Notes: a model not told the origin generated them from the sequence alone. A DNA stretch of 64,000 bases from Nostoc sp. 'Peltigera membranacea cyanobiont' 210A (GCF_002246015.1 NZ_NOLJ01000003.1:446482-510481), one strand, 5' to 3'; shown: positions 26,380 through 37,510, numbered from the stretch's first letter. Program-made: numbers and translations.

Positions 26380-27243
26380 ATGGGTACCCGTTCTTATCGC
26401 CCTTATACCCCCAGCACTCGCCAAGTTACAATCTCTGACTTTGCGGAAATTACCAGAACCGAGCCAGAAAAATCCTTAACAACCTCGAAGCATCGCGCCA
26501 AAGGTCGGAATAATCACGGACGGATTACTAGTCGTCGCCGGGGTGGCGGACACAAACAGCTTTATCGGATCATCGATTTTAAAAGGGATAAACATAATAT
26601 TCCAGCCAAAGTCGCAGCGATTGAATACGATCCTAACCGCAATGCCAGAATTGCCCTTTTGTATTACCAAGATGGCGAAAAACGGTACATCCTTCACCCC
26701 AACGGATTGAAAGTTGGAACAATAATTGTTTCTGGGCCTGATTCTCCCTTTGAAGATGGTAATGCCTTACCGCTCTGGAAGATTCCTTTAGGTACTAGTG
26801 TTCACAACGTAGAATTCACTCCTGGCAAAGGTGGTCAAATTGTACGTGCTGCTGGTGCTAGCGCCCAAGTCGTGGCCAAAGAAGGTAATTACGTGACTCT
26901 CAAGTTGCCTTCAGGAGAAGTCCGCTTGATTCGGCGTGAGTGCTACGCCACTATTGGGCAAGTAGGCAACACCGATGCGAGAAACCTGAGTGCAGGTAAA
27001 GCCGGACGAAATCGCTGGAAAGGTCGCCGTCCTAAGGTTAGAGGTAGCGTCATGAACCCAGTGGATCACCCACATGGTGGTGGTGAAGGTAGGGCGCCTA
27101 TCGGTAGATCGGGGCCTGTTACACCTTGGGGTAAACCCACATTGGGCGCGAAGACACGCAATCGCAAGAAACTTAGCAGCAAGTTGATTGTACGTCGTCG
27201 TCGTAAGTCTTCTAAACGCGGTCGCGGTGGTCGTGAATCTTAA
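26380..27243 (+). CDS. rplB: 50S ribosomal protein L2
   Basis: A 287-residue L2 protein starting [20 protein letters not shown]. It has [20 protein letters not shown] in the N-terminal RNA-binding domain and the C-terminal hallmark [20 protein letters not shown] with the conserved His, followed by [12 protein letters not shown] and a basic tail. L2 is needed for subunit joining and the peptidyl-transferase centre. Confidence 0.97.
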   Translation: MGTRSYRPYTPSTRQVTISDFAEITRTEPEKSLTTSKHRAKGRNNHGRITSRRRGGGHKQLYRIIDFKRDKHNIPAKVAAIEYDPNRNARIALLYYQDGEKRYILHPNGLKVGTIIVSGPDSPFEDGNALPLWKIPLGTSVHNVEFTPGKGGQIVRAAGASAQVVAKEGNYVTLKLPSGEVRLIRRECYATIGQVGNTDARNLSAGKAGRNRWKGRRPKVRGSVMNPVDHPHGGGEGRAPIGRSGPVTPWGKPTLGAKTRNRKKLSSKLIVRRRRKSSKRGRGGRES

Positions 27244-27337
27244 AGAGTTAGAAGTTATGAGTTATGAGTTGAATCTAAACTTATTAACTCCTAACTCCTC
27301 ACTCCTAATTCCTAAATCCTAAATCCAAAATTGAACT
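27244..27337. repeat. Heptamer repeats in rplB-rpsS spacer
   Basis: GAGTTAG/ATGAGTT copies followed by complementary AACTCCT and AAATCCT copies, then the rpsS start. The arms can pair. Confidence 0.75.
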
Positions 27338-27616
27338 ATGGGTCGTTCTCTAAAAAAAGGTCCTTTCGTTGCGGATCATCTCTTAAAGAAAATTGAAAAG
27401 CTCAACGACAACAACAGAAAAGAAGTTATTAAAACTTGGTCACGAGCTTCGACAATTTTGCCCCTAATGGTAGGTCACACCATAGCTGTTCACAACGGAC
27501 GCCAACACGTTCCCGTTTTTGTAAATGAACAGATGGTAGGACACAAGTTGGGTGAATTTGCCCCAACACGCACCTACAGGGGTCATGGAAAAAGCGACAA
27601 AAAAGCGGGTAGGTAG
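27338..27616 (+). CDS. rpsS: 30S ribosomal protein S19
   Basis: A 92-residue S19 protein: [20 protein letters not shown] at the start, [20 protein letters not shown] in the middle and [20 protein letters not shown] at the end. Length is exactly as in the family. It binds the 16S rRNA 3' domain together with S13. Confidence 0.97.
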   Translation: MGRSLKKGPFVADHLLKKIEKLNDNNRKEVIKTWSRASTILPLMVGHTIAVHNGRQHVPVFVNEQMVGHKLGEFAPTRTYRGHGKSDKKAGR

Positions 27617-27712
27617 TTATTAGTCATTGGTCATTTGTCATTAGTCATTTGTCATTAGTTATTAGCTTTCGACAAAGGACAAAAGACAAAGGACGAAGGA
27701 CGAAAGATAAAA
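27617..27712. repeat. STRR arrays in rpsS-rplV spacer
   Basis: TAGTCATTGGTCATTTGTCA copies followed by GACAAAGGACAAAAGACAAA copies. The first arm is complementary to the second. They run up to the ribosome-binding region of rplV. Confidence 0.8.
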
Positions 27713-27724
27713 TTGGAGAAAATT

Positions 27725-28081
27725 ATGGCTACTAATACTACTGAAGTAAAAGCGATCGCTCGTTTTATCCGCATCTCGGCCTATAAAGTGCGTCGGGTAC
27801 TCGATCAAATCCGCGGGCGCTCTTACCGAGAAGCGTTAATCATCCTGGAATTCATGCCCTATCGCGCTACTGAACCCATCTTGAAGGTTCTCAGAAGCGC
27901 TGCTGCCAATGCCGAACACAACGCTGGGTTAGATCGGACTCAACTAGTGATTACTCAGGCTTATGCCGATCAAGGGCCGCCGTTGAAGCGCTTCCAACCA
28001 AGAGCGCAGGGTCGAGCTTACCAAATTCGCAAGCCGACGTGTCATATTACTGTGGCCGTTGCAGCCGCCCCAGAAAAATAA
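27725..28081 (+). CDS. rplV: 50S ribosomal protein L22
   Basis: A 118-residue L22 protein. The chosen start is ATG 27725 ([20 protein letters not shown]) preceded by ggaga; an in-frame TTG at 27713 is less likely. The tunnel-lining hairpin region [20 protein letters not shown] is intact near the C-terminus. Confidence 0.96.
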   Translation: MATNTTEVKAIARFIRISAYKVRRVLDQIRGRSYREALIILEFMPYRATEPILKVLRSAAANAEHNAGLDRTQLVITQAYADQGPPLKRFQPRAQGRAYQIRKPTCHITVAVAAAPEK

Positions 28082-28135
28082 GCTTTTTTTACACGAATAA
28101 ATTGCGTAAAGTAAGAAATTTTAGAGGAAGCATTC

Positions 28136-28918
28136 GTGGGACAGAAGATTCATCCAGTTGGTTTTCGCCTGGGTATTACACATGAACATCAATCCCGTTG
28201 GTTTGCTGTTCCTGATCGTTATCCAGAACTTCTACAAGAAGACTACAAACTCCGTCAATATATAGAACAAAAGCTGGGTAGACAGGCTCAAAACAACGCC
28301 GGAATTTCCGAGGTACGGATTGAGCGGAAAGCCGACCAAATCGACTTGGAAGTACGCACAGCTAGACCTGGGGTAGTAGTGGGTCGTGGTGGACAAGGTA
28401 TTGAATCCTTACGTACCGGACTCCAAGGATTGTTGGGTAGTAATCGTCAAATTCGGATCAATGTAGTTGAAGTTCAACGAGTTGATGCTGATGCCTACCT
28501 AATTGCTGAATATATTGCTCAACAATTGGAACGTCGGGTTTCCTTTCGACGGGTAGTGCGGCAATCGATTCAACGCGCCCAACGGGCGGGTGTCCAAGGT
28601 ATTAAAATCCAAGTTAGCGGTCGCCTCAACGGTGCAGAAATTGCCCGGACAGAGTGGACTCGTGAAGGTAGAGTACCTTTACATACCTTACGGGCTGACA
28701 TTGACTACTCTTATTGCACGGCAAAAACTGTTTACGGCATTTTGGGTATCAAAGTATGGGTGTTTAAGGGAGAAATTATTCCTGGACAGGAACCAGATCC
28801 GCTACCACCAGCAAGCCGCGATCGCGATCGTGACCCCCGCGATCGCGATCGTGAACCCCGTCGCCGTCAACAACAACGTCGTCGCCAGCAGTTTGAAGAC
28901 CGCTCAAATGAAGGGTAA
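28136..28918 (+). CDS. rpsC: 30S ribosomal protein S3 with repeat-encoded tail
   Basis: A 260-residue S3 protein from GTG 28136 ([20 protein letters not shown]), with a KH domain ([20 protein letters not shown]) and the C-terminal domain ending [11 protein letters not shown]. The last 35 or so residues are an added charged tail, [14 protein letters not shown] then Arg/Gln, coded by a 21-bp repeat built on HIP1 octamers (28817-28858). S3 lines the mRNA entry channel. The tail is specific to this lineage or species and is not known to be needed. Confidence 0.96.
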   Translation: MGQKIHPVGFRLGITHEHQSRWFAVPDRYPELLQEDYKLRQYIEQKLGRQAQNNAGISEVRIERKADQIDLEVRTARPGVVVGRGGQGIESLRTGLQGLLGSNRQIRINVVEVQRVDADAYLIAEYIAQQLERRVSFRRVVRQSIQRAQRAGVQGIKIQVSGRLNGAEIARTEWTREGRVPLHTLRADIDYSYCTAKTVYGILGIKVWVFKGEIIPGQEPDPLPPASRDRDRDPRDRDREPRRRQQQRRRQQFEDRSNEG

Positions 28919-29022
28919 ACGGGGACTGGGGAATGGGGACTGGGGACTGGGTAAGAATTCTCAATCCCCAATCCCTAATTCCCAATCCCTAATCCCCAGT
29001 ACCTAGTACCTAGTAGCCAATC
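28919..29022. repeat. Repeats in rpsC-rplP spacer
   Basis: GGGGACTGGGGAATGG-type units followed by complementary AATCCCCAATCCCTAATTCC units; the two arms can form a hairpin. Ends with AGTACCTAGT copies before rplP. Confidence 0.78.
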
Positions 29023-29448
29023 ATGTTAAGCCCTAGAAGAACTAAATTCCGCAAACAACAGCGGGGACGGATGGAAGGACTAGCCACCCGTGGTAGTACC
29101 CTCAACTTCGGTGATTTTGCACTCCAAGCTCAAGAACCTGCTTGGATTACCTCGCGTCAAATCGAGGCTTCCCGTCGGGCAATGACTCGTTATATTCGTC
29201 GGGGTGGACAAATCTGGATTCGGATTTTCCCTGATAAACCTGTAACCATGCGTCCTGCTGAAACCCGGATGGGTTCCGGTAAAGGTAATCCAGAGTTTTG
29301 GGTAGCTGTAGTCAAGCCAGGACGAATTTTGTTTGAAATCGGTGGAGTTTCTGAAGAAATCGCCCGTGAAGCGATGCGTTTGGCTTCATTTAAACTGCCC
29401 ATCAAAACTAAGTTTATTGTGCGCTCTCAACCACAGGAGCAGGAGTAG
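29023..29448 (+). CDS. rplP: 50S ribosomal protein L16
   Basis: A 141-residue L16 protein starting [20 protein letters not shown], with [20 protein letters not shown] and [20 protein letters not shown]. It contacts tRNA in the A site. Four bases separate it from rpmC. Confidence 0.97.
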   Translation: MLSPRRTKFRKQQRGRMEGLATRGSTLNFGDFALQAQEPAWITSRQIEASRRAMTRYIRRGGQIWIRIFPDKPVTMRPAETRMGSGKGNPEFWVAVVKPGRILFEIGGVSEEIAREAMRLASFKLPIKTKFIVRSQPQEQE

Positions 29449-29451
29449 CTT

Positions 29452-29679
29452 ATGCCTCTTCCCAAAATTTCAGAAGCTAGAGAATTAAGCGACGAGAAGC
29501 TCTCTGATGAAATTGTCGCAATCAAAAGACAACTATTCCAGTTGCGCTTGCAAAAAGCCACCAGACAACTAGAAAAGCCCCACCAGTTTCGACAATTGCG
29601 CCACCGCCTAGCCCAATTGCTGACGCTAGAAACAGAACGCAAACGGGCAGCAAGTCAATCGGCTAAAGAAGAAAAGTAG
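29452..29679 (+). CDS. rpmC: 50S ribosomal protein L29
   Basis: A 75-residue helical L29 protein (MPLPKISEARELSDEKLSDE, then RQLRHRLAQLLTLETERKRA). It is near the tunnel exit next to L23. The short spacers on both sides show tight co-translation with rplP and rpsQ. Confidence 0.95.
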   Translation: MPLPKISEARELSDEKLSDEIVAIKRQLFQLRLQKATRQLEKPHQFRQLRHRLAQLLTLETERKRAASQSAKEEK

Positions 29680-29685
29680 GAGATT

Positions 29686-29934
29686 ATGGCAGTTAAAGAA
29701 CGAGTTGGCTTGGTAGTGAGCGATAAAATGCAAAAAACTGTGGTAGTCGCCATAGAAAACCGCGCTCCTCACCCCAAGTACGGCAAGATTGTGGTTAACA
29801 CCCAACGATATAAAGTTCACGACGAAGAAAATCAGTGTAAAGTAGGCGATCGCGTTCGCATTCAGGAAACTAGACCCCTGAGTAAAACCAAGCGCTGGAA
29901 AATCACAGAAGTCCTGAACGTCAAGCCTACTTAA
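29686..29934 (+). CDS. rpsQ: 30S ribosomal protein S17
   Basis: An 82-residue S17 protein with the OB fold: [40 protein letters not shown], and [20 protein letters not shown] primary 16S rRNA binder. It lies 6 bp after rpmC. Confidence 0.97.
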   Translation: MAVKERVGLVVSDKMQKTVVVAIENRAPHPKYGKIVVNTQRYKVHDEENQCKVGDRVRIQETRPLSKTKRWKITEVLNVKPT

Positions 29935-29980
29935 ACCTCATCGTTGTTAGAAATTAACAACATTACAAGGGAGAATAATT

Positions 29981-30349
29981 GTGATTCAACCCCAGACTTA
30001 CCTGAATGTCGCAGATAATAGCGGCGCCCGCAAACTGATGTGCATCCGCATCTTAGGCGGAGGCAACCGTCGTTATGGTTTTATTGGCGATAAAATTATC
30101 GCCGTTGTCAAAGATGCTACACCAAACATGGCTGTAAAAAAGTCTGATGTTGTGGAAGCAGTAATTGTTAGAACTCGTAAAGCTGTATCTCGTGATAGCG
30201 GTATGAGTATTCGCTTTGATGATAACGCTGCTGTAATCATCAACAAAGACGGTAATCCCAGAGGCACACGGGTTTTTGGCCCAGTTGCACGGGAACTGCG
30301 CGATAAAAACTTTACTAAAATTGTTTCTCTGGCTCCGGAGGTGCTTTAA
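29981..30349 (+). CDS. rplN: 50S ribosomal protein L14
   Basis: A 122-residue L14 protein from GTG 29981 ([20 protein letters not shown]), ending [20 protein letters not shown]. It lies at the subunit interface and is the docking site of RsfS, whose gene starts at 63722 in this window. The stop codon overlaps the rplX start by one base. Confidence 0.97.
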   Translation: MIQPQTYLNVADNSGARKLMCIRILGGGNRRYGFIGDKIIAVVKDATPNMAVKKSDVVEAVIVRTRKAVSRDSGMSIRFDDNAAVIINKDGNPRGTRVFGPVARELRDKNFTKIVSLAPEVL

Positions 30350-30702
30350 TGGCAACCAAACAAGGTACGCCCAAAGTATTCCATAAAATGCACGTCAAAA
30401 CTGGCGACACCGTACAAGTGATTGCTGGCAAAGACAAAGGAAAAATTGGCGAAATTACTCAGGCACTTCCCCAACTGAGTAAAGTTATCGTCAAAGGTGT
30501 CAACATAAAGACCAAGCACGTCAAACCCCAGCAAGAAGGGGAATCAGGGCGAATTATTACCCAAGAATTCCCGATTCATAGCTCCAACGTTATGCTTTAT
30601 TCCACCAAGCAAAACGTTGCCAGTCGTATTGGTTACACCTTTACCTCAGAAGGCAAAAAGGTCAGAAAACTCAAGAAAACTGGCGAAATTCTAGATAAAT
30701 AG
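30349..30702 (+). CDS. rplX: 50S ribosomal protein L24
   Basis: A 117-residue L24 protein with the KOW motif ([20 protein letters not shown]) and [20 protein letters not shown]. An assembly initiator protein. The ATG overlaps the rplN stop (TAATG), indicating coupling. Confidence 0.97.
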   Translation: MATKQGTPKVFHKMHVKTGDTVQVIAGKDKGKIGEITQALPQLSKVIVKGVNIKTKHVKPQQEGESGRIITQEFPIHSSNVMLYSTKQNVASRIGYTFTSEGKKVRKLKKTGEILDK

Positions 30703-30828
30703 TCATTAGTCATTGGTCATTAGTCATTAGTTATTAGTAAAAAGACTAATAACAAAAGACAAAGGACAAATAACAAAGGACAATAAAAGTTTCCCTGACC
30801 AAGCCCAGGGATATCAGGACAAAAAACT
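30703..30828. repeat. STRR arrays in rplX-rplE spacer
   Basis: GTCATTA copies, a perfect hairpin gttattagt / actaataac at 30730-30753, then ACAAAGG/ACAAATA copies. Transcribed, this makes a long imperfect hairpin between the two genes. Confidence 0.82.
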
Positions 30829-31377
30829 ATGCCGACAACAAGACTCAAAACCTTATATCAAGAGACAATCGTCCCTAAACTGATTAATCAGTTTCAATAT
30901 ACCAACGTTCATCAAGTACCGAAGTTGGTAAAAGTTACGATTAACCGGGGTTTGGGTGAAGCAGCTCAAAATGCGAAGTCTCTAGAGGCATCCATTAACG
31001 AAATTGCTCTGGTAACAGGTCAAAAACCAGTGGTGACAAGGGCGAAAAAGGCGATCGCTGGCTTTAAGATTCGTCAAGGGATGCCTGTGGGGATCATGGT
31101 GACTCTCAGAGCCGAACGGATGTATGCCTTTTTCGATCGGTTAGTTAGCCTGTCACTACCCAGAATTCGAGATTTTCGCGGTGTTAGCCCTAAAAGCTTT
31201 GACGGACGCGGTAACTACACTCTAGGTGTGAGAGAACAGCTAATTTTTCCAGAAGTCGAATACGACAGCATCGATCAAGTGCGTGGGATGGATATTTCCA
31301 TCATCACCACAGCAAAAAACGACGAAGAGGGACGCGCCTTACTTAAAGAATTAGGAATGCCCTTTCGCGATCAATAA
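30829..31377 (+). CDS. rplE: 50S ribosomal protein L5
   Basis: A 182-residue L5 protein ([60 protein letters not shown]). It binds 5S rRNA and the P-site tRNA. Normal length. Confidence 0.97.
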   Translation: MPTTRLKTLYQETIVPKLINQFQYTNVHQVPKLVKVTINRGLGEAAQNAKSLEASINEIALVTGQKPVVTRAKKAIAGFKIRQGMPVGIMVTLRAERMYAFFDRLVSLSLPRIRDFRGVSPKSFDGRGNYTLGVREQLIFPEVEYDSIDQVRGMDISIITTAKNDEEGRALLKELGMPFRDQ

Positions 31378-31397
31378 GTTCATCTATAGAGGGAACG

Positions 31398-31799
31398 ATG
31401 GCGGCTAACGACACAATTGCAGATATGCTGACGCGCATCCGCAATGCCAACCTGGCGCGGCATCAAACTACACAAGTGCCAGCGACAAAATTAACCCGGA
31501 GCATTGCCAAAGTGCTACGGGAGGAAGGCTTTATTGCTGAAATCGAAGAAGCAGAAGAAGGGGTAAAACGCAATCTGGTGATTTCCCTGAAATACAAGGG
31601 AAAAAACCGTCAGCCTCTGATCACCGCCTTAAAGCGAGTGAGTAAGCCTGGCTTGCGTGTTTATTCAAATCGAAAAGAATTACCAAGGGTACTAGGCGGC
31701 ATTGGCATTGCCATTATTTCTACATCCAGTGGCATTATGACTGACCGCGAAGCGCGGCGTCAGAACTTGGGTGGCGAAGTACTTTGTTACGTTTGGTAG
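31398..31799 (+). CDS. rpsH: 30S ribosomal protein S8
   Basis: A 133-residue S8 protein: [20 protein letters not shown] at the start, [20 protein letters not shown] near the end. rpsN (S14), found just before rpsH in many bacteria, is absent here, as usual in cyanobacteria. S8 represses the spc operon in E. coli; no such control is visible here. Confidence 0.97.
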   Translation: MAANDTIADMLTRIRNANLARHQTTQVPATKLTRSIAKVLREEGFIAEIEEAEEGVKRNLVISLKYKGKNRQPLITALKRVSKPGLRVYSNRKELPRVLGGIGIAIISTSSGIMTDREARRQNLGGEVLCYVW

Positions 31800-31917
31800 T
31801 CATTGGTCATTAGTCATTGGTCATTAGTCATTTGTCATTAGTCTGTTATTAGTAAAAGACAAAGGACAAATAACAAAGGACAAAGGACAAAGGACAAATA
31901 ACAAAGGACAAAAAGTC
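31800..31917. repeat. STRR arrays in rpsH-rplF spacer
   Basis: GTCATTGGTCATTA copies are followed by ACAAAGG and ACAAATA copies reaching the rplF start codon. No ordinary ribosome site is evident, only purine-rich repeat units. Confidence 0.82.
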
Positions 31918-32466
31918 ATGTCTCGTATTGGTAAACGTCCAATTACTATTCCCGCCAAAGTTCAAGTGGCGATCGATGGTACAACTATTGTGGTGAAAGG
32001 CCCGAAGGGGGAACTTTCTCGCACTCTCAGAGATAATGTCTCATTCTCTCAAGAGGGGGAAATATTACACGTAAATCGTCGGGATGAAACTCGCACATCG
32101 AAGCAATTGCACGGCTTGAGCCGCACTTTAGTTGCCAACATGGTCGAGGGAGTTTCCCAAGGTTTTCAGCGCCGTTTGGAAATTCAAGGCGTTGGTTACA
32201 GGGCACAACTTCAAGGGCGTAACCTAGTTTTAAATATGGGTTACAGCCATCAGGTGCAAATTGAACCACCAGATGGAATTCAGTTTGCAGTAGAAGGTAC
32301 CACTAACGTCATTGTTAGCGGCTATGACAAAGAAATCGTCGGTAACACAGCCGCCAAAATTCGTGCCGTTCGTCCACCAGAACCTTACAAAGGTAAAGGC
32401 ATTCGCTATGCCGGTGAAGTGGTCAGACGGAAAGCTGGTAAGACTGGTAAGGGTGGTAAGAAGTAG
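31918..32466 (+). CDS. rplF: 50S ribosomal protein L6
   Basis: A 182-residue L6 protein made of two related domains ([20 protein letters not shown], then [20 protein letters not shown]) and the C-terminal signature [20 protein letters not shown]. Two bases separate it from rplR. Confidence 0.97.
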   Translation: MSRIGKRPITIPAKVQVAIDGTTIVVKGPKGELSRTLRDNVSFSQEGEILHVNRRDETRTSKQLHGLSRTLVANMVEGVSQGFQRRLEIQGVGYRAQLQGRNLVLNMGYSHQVQIEPPDGIQFAVEGTTNVIVSGYDKEIVGNTAAKIRAVRPPEPYKGKGIRYAGEVVRRKAGKTGKGGKK

Positions 32467-32468
32467 AA

Positions 32469-32831
32469 ATGAAACTTACTCGTAGAGAATCAAAAAACCG
32501 TCGTCATCGACGCGTTCGTGGCAAAGTTATTGGCTCCCCAGAACGTCCCCGTTTAGCGGTATTTCGTTCCAATGAGCATATTTATGCCCAGCTGATTGAT
32601 GATACTCAGCATCAAACCATCGTGGCCGCATCGACTGTAGAACCAGAGTTGAAATCTAGTTTAGCGTCATGTGCAAACCGCGATGCCTCGGTACAAGTTG
32701 GGAAGTTGATCGCAGTGCGATCGCTAGAAAAAGGCATCACCAAAGTAGTCTTCGATCGCGGTGGTAACTTATATCATGGTCGTGTCAAAGCACTAGCTGA
32801 TGCAGCCCGCGAAGCTGGTTTAGATTTCTAA
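32469..32831 (+). CDS. rplR: 50S ribosomal protein L18
   Basis: A 120-residue L18 protein ([40 protein letters not shown]). It binds 5S rRNA with L5. Confidence 0.97.
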   Translation: MKLTRRESKNRRHRRVRGKVIGSPERPRLAVFRSNEHIYAQLIDDTQHQTIVAASTVEPELKSSLASCANRDASVQVGKLIAVRSLEKGITKVVFDRGGNLYHGRVKALADAAREAGLDF

Positions 32832-32931
32832 AGTCATTGGTCATTAGTCATTAGTTATTGGACAAATGACAAAGGACAAATGACAAATGACAAATGACAA
32901 CTGACAACTGACGTTCACCAGAGCATAAATT
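32832..32931. repeat. STRR arrays in rplR-rpsE spacer
   Basis: GTCATTGGTCATTA copies then ACAAATG copies, the second arm complementary to the first. Confidence 0.82.
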
Positions 32932-33459
32932 ATGGCAACAGAGCGTAAAAGTAGAACAAAGCGTGCCAAAAAAGAAGAAACCACTTGGCAAGAGCGGGTT
33001 ATTCAAATCCGCCGCGTAAGTAAAGTGGTCAAAGGTGGTAAAAAACTCAGTTTCCGAGCGATCGTTGTCGTTGGTAACGAACGCGGTCAGGTTGGAGTTG
33101 GAGTAGGCAAAGCTTCAGATGTAATAGGTGCCGTTAAAAAAGGTGTAGCCGACGGCAAAAAACACCTTATTGATATCCCAATCACCAAATCCAACTCCAT
33201 CCCCCATCCCATTGATGGCGTCGGTGGCGGTGCGAAGGTGATGATGCGCCCAGCCTCACCTGGTACTGGGGTAATTGCGGGTGGTGCTGTGCGAACTGTG
33301 TTGGAATTGGCAGGAGTTCGTAACGTTTTAGCCAAGCAACTAGGCTCCAACAATCCACTCAATAATGCTAGAGCCGCAGTTAATGCCTTATCTACACTGC
33401 GTACCCTTTCTGAAGTCGCCGAAGATCGCGGTATTCCTATTCAAAATCTCTACATCTAA
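32932..33459 (+). CDS. rpsE: 30S ribosomal protein S5
   Basis: A 175-residue S5 protein with the double-stranded RNA-binding fold ([20 protein letters not shown]) and [20 protein letters not shown]. It contributes to decoding accuracy. rpmD (L30), which follows rpsE in many bacteria, is absent. Confidence 0.97.
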   Translation: MATERKSRTKRAKKEETTWQERVIQIRRVSKVVKGGKKLSFRAIVVVGNERGQVGVGVGKASDVIGAVKKGVADGKKHLIDIPITKSNSIPHPIDGVGGGAKVMMRPASPGTGVIAGGAVRTVLELAGVRNVLAKQLGSNNPLNNARAAVNALSTLRTLSEVAEDRGIPIQNLYI

Positions 33460-33548
33460 TTTAGTCATTAGTCATTGGTCATTAGTGAATAACAAAGGAC
33501 AAATGACAAATGACAAATGACAAACGACAAATGAGAACTTGATAAATT
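33460..33548. repeat. STRR arrays in rpsE-rplO spacer
   Basis: GTCATTA copies then ACAAATG copies, ending close to the rplO start. Confidence 0.82.
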
Positions 33549-33992
33549 ATGAGACTCCATGATGTTAAGCCGCAAAAAGGCTCCAAGAAACGCAAGAAGC
33601 GTGTAGCTAGAGGTATTTCTGCCGGTCAAGGCGCTAGTGCTGGTTTAGGTATGCGGGGTCAAAAATCTCGTTCTGGTAGCGGGACTCGACCAGGTTTTGA
33701 AGGTGGTCAACAGCCATTGTACCGCCGCTTACCTAAGCTGAAGGGCTTTCCGATTATTAATCAGAGGATTTACACTACGATTAATGTAGAGAAGCTAGCC
33801 TCCCTTCCCGCGAATACGGAAGTAACTTTGACCTCATTGAAAGCCGCAGGTATCCTGACTGCTGTCAAAGGGCCATTGAAAGTTTTAGGTAACGGGGAAT
33901 TGAGCATTCCGCTCAAAGTACAAGCGGCAGCTTTTACAGTTTCAGCTCGTAGCAAAATCGAGGCAGCTGGTGGTAGTTGTGAAGTCTTATGA
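33549..33992 (+). CDS. rplO: 50S ribosomal protein L15
   Basis: A 147-residue L15 protein with a Gly-rich basic N-terminus ([20 protein letters not shown]) and a globular C-terminal half ([20 protein letters not shown]). It is followed by secY, the usual order. Confidence 0.96.
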   Translation: MRLHDVKPQKGSKKRKKRVARGISAGQGASAGLGMRGQKSRSGSGTRPGFEGGQQPLYRRLPKLKGFPIINQRIYTTINVEKLASLPANTEVTLTSLKAAGILTAVKGPLKVLGNGELSIPLKVQAAAFTVSARSKIEAAGGSCEVL

Positions 33993-34066
33993 GTGAGCCG
34001 GAACAGCGCACTTAAATGCAAGCCAACTCGCTGCCAGTGCTTGGTTCACTATAAAGGTAGCACTCT

Positions 34067-35377
34067 ATGATCAGTCGAGATAAAGCCCCAACGGCTCAAG
34101 AAACTTTTATGCAGATGGCACAGGCAGCTGGCCTCAGAGGTAGGCTGCTTGTCACCGTCGGTATTTTAATTTTGGTTCGCCTGGGTATCTTCTTACCCGT
34201 CCCAGGCATTGATAGACCGAGATTTGCCGAAGCCATATCGGGCAGTAATTCCATATTCGGCTTATTGGATATATTTTCCGGGCGAGGACTTTCGACTTTG
34301 GGAGTCTTTGCTTTAGGGATTTTGCCCTTCATTAATGCGTCTATTATCATCCAATTGCTCACCGCAGCGATTCCATCTTTAGAAAATTTACAGAAAAATG
34401 AAGGCGAAGCAGGTCGGCGAAAAATATCGCAAATTACCCGCTATGTCACTGTAGTTTGGGCAATTCTGCAAAGTACAGCTTTTTCGGCATTATTCCTCCA
34501 GCAATTCGCCTTAAAGCCAGGGCCTATATTTGTCGCTGAAACTGCGATCGCTCTGACTGCTGGTTCTATGTTCGTCATGTGGGCATCAGAACTGATTACA
34601 GAACGGGGCATTGGTAACGGAGCATCATTGTTGATTTTTGTCAACATTGTTGCATCATTACCAAAAGCTTTAGGCGATACTATCGACTTGGTGCAAGTCG
34701 GCGGTCGGGAAGCAGTGGGTCGGGTGATTGTGCTGATCTTAGTTTTCCTCGCAACAATTGTTGGTATTGTGATTGTGCAGGAAGGAATGCGCCGCATCCC
34801 AATTATTTCGGCTCGTCGCCAAGTAGGTCGGCGAGTTTTGGCAGAGCAGCGTAGTTATCTGCCACTGCGGCTAAATCAAGGCGGCGTGATGCCAATTATT
34901 TTTGCTGCTGCGATCCTCAGTTTGCCACTGCTAATCGCCAATTTTACTAAAAATGCCGATTTGGCGAATATAGTTAACACTTATTTGAGTCCAAGCGGTT
35001 CTAGCTCCTGGGTCTATGCCTTGGTCTACATGATTTCCATTGTTTTCTTCAGCTACTTCTATTCTTCGTTGATTCTCAACCCGGTAGATGTGGCGCAGAA
35101 CTTGAAAAAAATGGGTTCTAGTATTCCTGGAATTCGTCCCGGCAAGGCAACTAGCGAGTATATCGAACGCGTTTCCAACCGACTAACTTTTTTGGGTGCC
35201 ATCTTTTTGGGCTTCGTCGCTATTATCCCCACTGCCGTAGAAAGCGCTTTGAATGTGAAAACTTTCCGGGGCATCGGTGCGACATCTTTGTTGATTTTAG
35301 TTGGTGTGGCAATTGAGACAGCCAAACAAGTCCAAACTTATGTCATATCTCAGCGCTATGAAGGAATGGTGAAATAA
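34067..35377 (+). CDS. secY: Preprotein translocase subunit SecY
   Basis: A 436-residue, ten-helix channel protein. It shows [20 protein letters not shown] at helix 1, plug-region [20 protein letters not shown], helix-2 [40 protein letters not shown] and the cytosolic loop [20 protein letters not shown]. In cyanobacteria one SecY serves both plasma and thylakoid membranes. secG is also in this window (53016). Confidence 0.97.
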   Translation: MISRDKAPTAQETFMQMAQAAGLRGRLLVTVGILILVRLGIFLPVPGIDRPRFAEAISGSNSIFGLLDIFSGRGLSTLGVFALGILPFINASIIIQLLTAAIPSLENLQKNEGEAGRRKISQITRYVTVVWAILQSTAFSALFLQQFALKPGPIFVAETAIALTAGSMFVMWASELITERGIGNGASLLIFVNIVASLPKALGDTIDLVQVGGREAVGRVIVLILVFLATIVGIVIVQEGMRRIPIISARRQVGRRVLAEQRSYLPLRLNQGGVMPIIFAAAILSLPLLIANFTKNADLANIVNTYLSPSGSSSWVYALVYMISIVFFSYFYSSLILNPVDVAQNLKKMGSSIPGIRPGKATSEYIERVSNRLTFLGAIFLGFVAIIPTAVESALNVKTFRGIGATSLLILVGVAIETAKQVQTYVISQRYEGMVK

Positions 35378-35379
35378 TA

Positions 35380-35934
35380 GTGACGCGATTAATCTTCTTG
35401 GGGCCACCTGGAGCGGGTAAAGGAACACAAGCTCAAACCTTGGCTGAACACTTGAATATTCCCCATATTTCTACGGGTGAAATATTAAGACAAGCCATGA
35501 AAGAGCAGACTCCTTTAGGAATCAAAGCTCAAAGTTATGTTGATAGCGGCGAGTTAGTACCCGACCAGCTAGTGGAGGACTTGGTACAGGAGCGCCTCAG
35601 TCAGCCAGATGCCAAAAATGGTTGGATTCTAGATGGATTTCCCCGAAAAGTGACCCAAGCAGCTTTTTTGGAGAAGTTACTAGAAGCAATACATCAAGGT
35701 GGCGAAAGGGTAGTCAATTTAGATGCACCAGATGAAATTGTCATCGAACGTTTGCTAGCTAGAGGACGAAAAGATGATACCGAAGAGGTGATTCGTCGTC
35801 GTTTAGAAGTGTACCGCGCTGAAACTGCACCTTTAATTGATTATTATGGCGATCGCAAAAAACTCCTAACAGTCAATGGCAATCAGTCCCAAGAAGATGT
35901 CACTGATGAACTACAAAAGGTAATCGCTTCCTGA
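35380..35934 (+). CDS. adk: Adenylate kinase
   Basis: A 184-residue short-lid adenylate kinase starting at GTG 35380, two bases after secY. P-loop [10 protein letters not shown] at residues 8-17, AMP-binding [11 protein letters not shown] and [13 protein letters not shown], then the short lid between [11 protein letters not shown] and [11 protein letters not shown]. It keeps ATP, ADP and AMP in balance. The Zn-binding lid of long forms is missing, as is normal in cyanobacteria. Confidence 0.96.
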   Translation: MTRLIFLGPPGAGKGTQAQTLAEHLNIPHISTGEILRQAMKEQTPLGIKAQSYVDSGELVPDQLVEDLVQERLSQPDAKNGWILDGFPRKVTQAAFLEKLLEAIHQGGERVVNLDAPDEIVIERLLARGRKDDTEEVIRRRLEVYRAETAPLIDYYGDRKKLLTVNGNQSQEDVTDELQKVIAS

Positions 35935-36108
35935 AAAAGAGGGGAAGTAGGGAGTAGATAATTCCCAATCCCCTCACTGCTCCCAAGAAAAAGATCAATT
36001 TTAGCTAAGATATATTAATAAACTGTTGATATATTTCTTAAAATGTGTTTCTTTGCAGATGAAGCGCTGCAACTAAACACGAAATTGTTGAGTTGAGGAA
36101 AAAACAAA

Positions 36109-36333
36109 TTGTCTAAGCAAGATTTGATTGAAATGGAAGGCACGGTTACAGAGTCCTTGCCCAATGCGATGTTTCGCGTTGACTTGGACAATGGCTTTAA
36201 CGTGCTAGCACACATTTCCGGCAAGATTCGCCGAAATTATATCAAGATTTTGCCCGGCGATCGCGTCAAGGTGGAGTTAACCCCTTACGACTTGACCAAA
36301 GGCAGAATCACCTATCGACTACGCAAGAAGTAA
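36109..36333 (+). CDS. infA: Translation initiation factor IF-1
   Basis: A 74-residue IF-1 starting at TTG 36109 ([20 protein letters not shown]). The OB-fold segments [20 protein letters not shown] and [20 protein letters not shown] are typical. A TTG start is unusual for this operon, where ATG and GTG are used, and may lower translation. Confidence 0.96.
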
Positions 36334-36450
36334 CTATATGTAGAGAATTTTACCATAAAACCATTTTTTTGACTGTTTATTAGTCATTTAACTGGATTAA
36401 TTTCCCTAGAAATGCTATAATTTTATATTTGGAGTCAAAAAATAAAAGGC

Positions 36451-36564
36451 ATGAAAGTTAGAGCCTCAGTCAAGAAAATTTGTGAAAAATGTAACGTTAT
36501 CAAACGTCGTGGTCGCGTCATGGTGATCTGCGTGAACCCCAAGCACAAACAACGTCAAGGATAA
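36451..36564 (+). CDS. rpmJ: 50S ribosomal protein L36
   Basis: A 37-residue protein, [20 protein letters not shown] at the start, with the zinc-binding set Cys 11, Cys 14, Cys 27 and His 32. It ends HKQRQG, as in other zinc-type L36. It lies between infA and rpsM, the expected position. Confidence 0.97.
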   Translation: MKVRASVKKICEKCNVIKRRGRVMVICVNPKHKQRQG

Positions 36565-36679
36565 CGCTCTTACCAACAGAGCTAGTTGTAACAGGCATAT
36601 CATCATTAAAACGAAAAGACGCGATTAATCACGTTTTTCCAACCAACAGTAATTGCGACAACAATAGGGAGAGTTCATT

Positions 36680-37060
36680 GTGGCACGTATTGCCGGAGTA
36701 GACCTTCCACGCGATAAGCGCGTCGAGATCGGTCTAACTTACATCTACGGAATTGGGTTATCACGCGCTCAAGAAATTATAGCGGCAACTGGTGTGAATC
36801 CAGACATCCGCGTTAAGGACTTAAGTGATGCCGATGTAACAGCCCTACGAGGGGAAATAGAAAGCAACTATCAAGTTGAAGGCGACTTGCGGCGCTTGGA
36901 GTCTTTGAACATCAAGCGCTTAGTTGACATTGGTACCTACAGAGGCCGTCGTCATCGCATGGGCTTACCAGTCAGAGGCCAAAGAACTCGCACCAATGCC
37001 AGAACCCGTCGAGGCAGAAGGCAGACAGTGGCTGGGAAGAAGAAGGCTCCAGGGAAATAA
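36680..37060 (+). CDS. rpsM: 30S ribosomal protein S13
   Basis: A 126-residue S13 protein from GTG 36680 ([20 protein letters not shown]) with the helix-hairpin-helix core and the tail [20 protein letters not shown] then [16 protein letters not shown]. It contacts the P-site tRNA and the L5 bridge. Confidence 0.97.
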   Translation: MARIAGVDLPRDKRVEIGLTYIYGIGLSRAQEIIAATGVNPDIRVKDLSDADVTALRGEIESNYQVEGDLRRLESLNIKRLVDIGTYRGRRHRMGLPVRGQRTRTNARTRRGRRQTVAGKKKAPGK

Positions 37061-37114
37061 TTTTGCAACGCTTGCTAATCCGAGCAAGTTTTACCTTAAA
37101 TCAACTAAACAAGT

Positions 37115-37510
37115 ATGGCGAGACAACCAACTAAAAAATCCGGGAGCAAGAAGCAGAAACGGAATGTACCCAGTGGGATGGCCTACATCCAGTCTACTTT
37201 CAACAATAGCATTGTCACCATTACCGATCAAAATGGAGATGTCATCTCCTGGGCCAGTGCTGGTTCTAGCGGTTTTAAGGGAGCAAAAAAGGGAACTCCC
37301 TTTGCAGCGCAAACCGCAGCGGAAAGCGCAGCCCGTCGAGCTATCGATCAAGGAATGCGCCAAATTGAGGTAATGGTCAGTGGGCCAGGAGCAGGTAGAG
37401 AAACCGCTATCCGGGCACTCCAAGGAGCAGGGCTGGAAATTACACTGATTCGGGATATTACCCCGATTCCTCACAATGGTTGTCGTCCACCCAAGCGCCG
37501 TCGAGTTTAA
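37115..37510 (+). CDS. rpsK: 30S ribosomal protein S11
   Basis: A 131-residue S11 protein: [20 protein letters not shown], then [20 protein letters not shown], ending [18 protein letters not shown], all standard. It forms part of the platform around the Shine-Dalgarno helix. Confidence 0.97.

Noticed and set aside
36612..36642. Terminator between rpmJ and rpsM (acgcgattaatcacgttttt)
   Set aside because: The palindrome has a mismatch and a very short loop, and a full stop inside this operon is unlikely.
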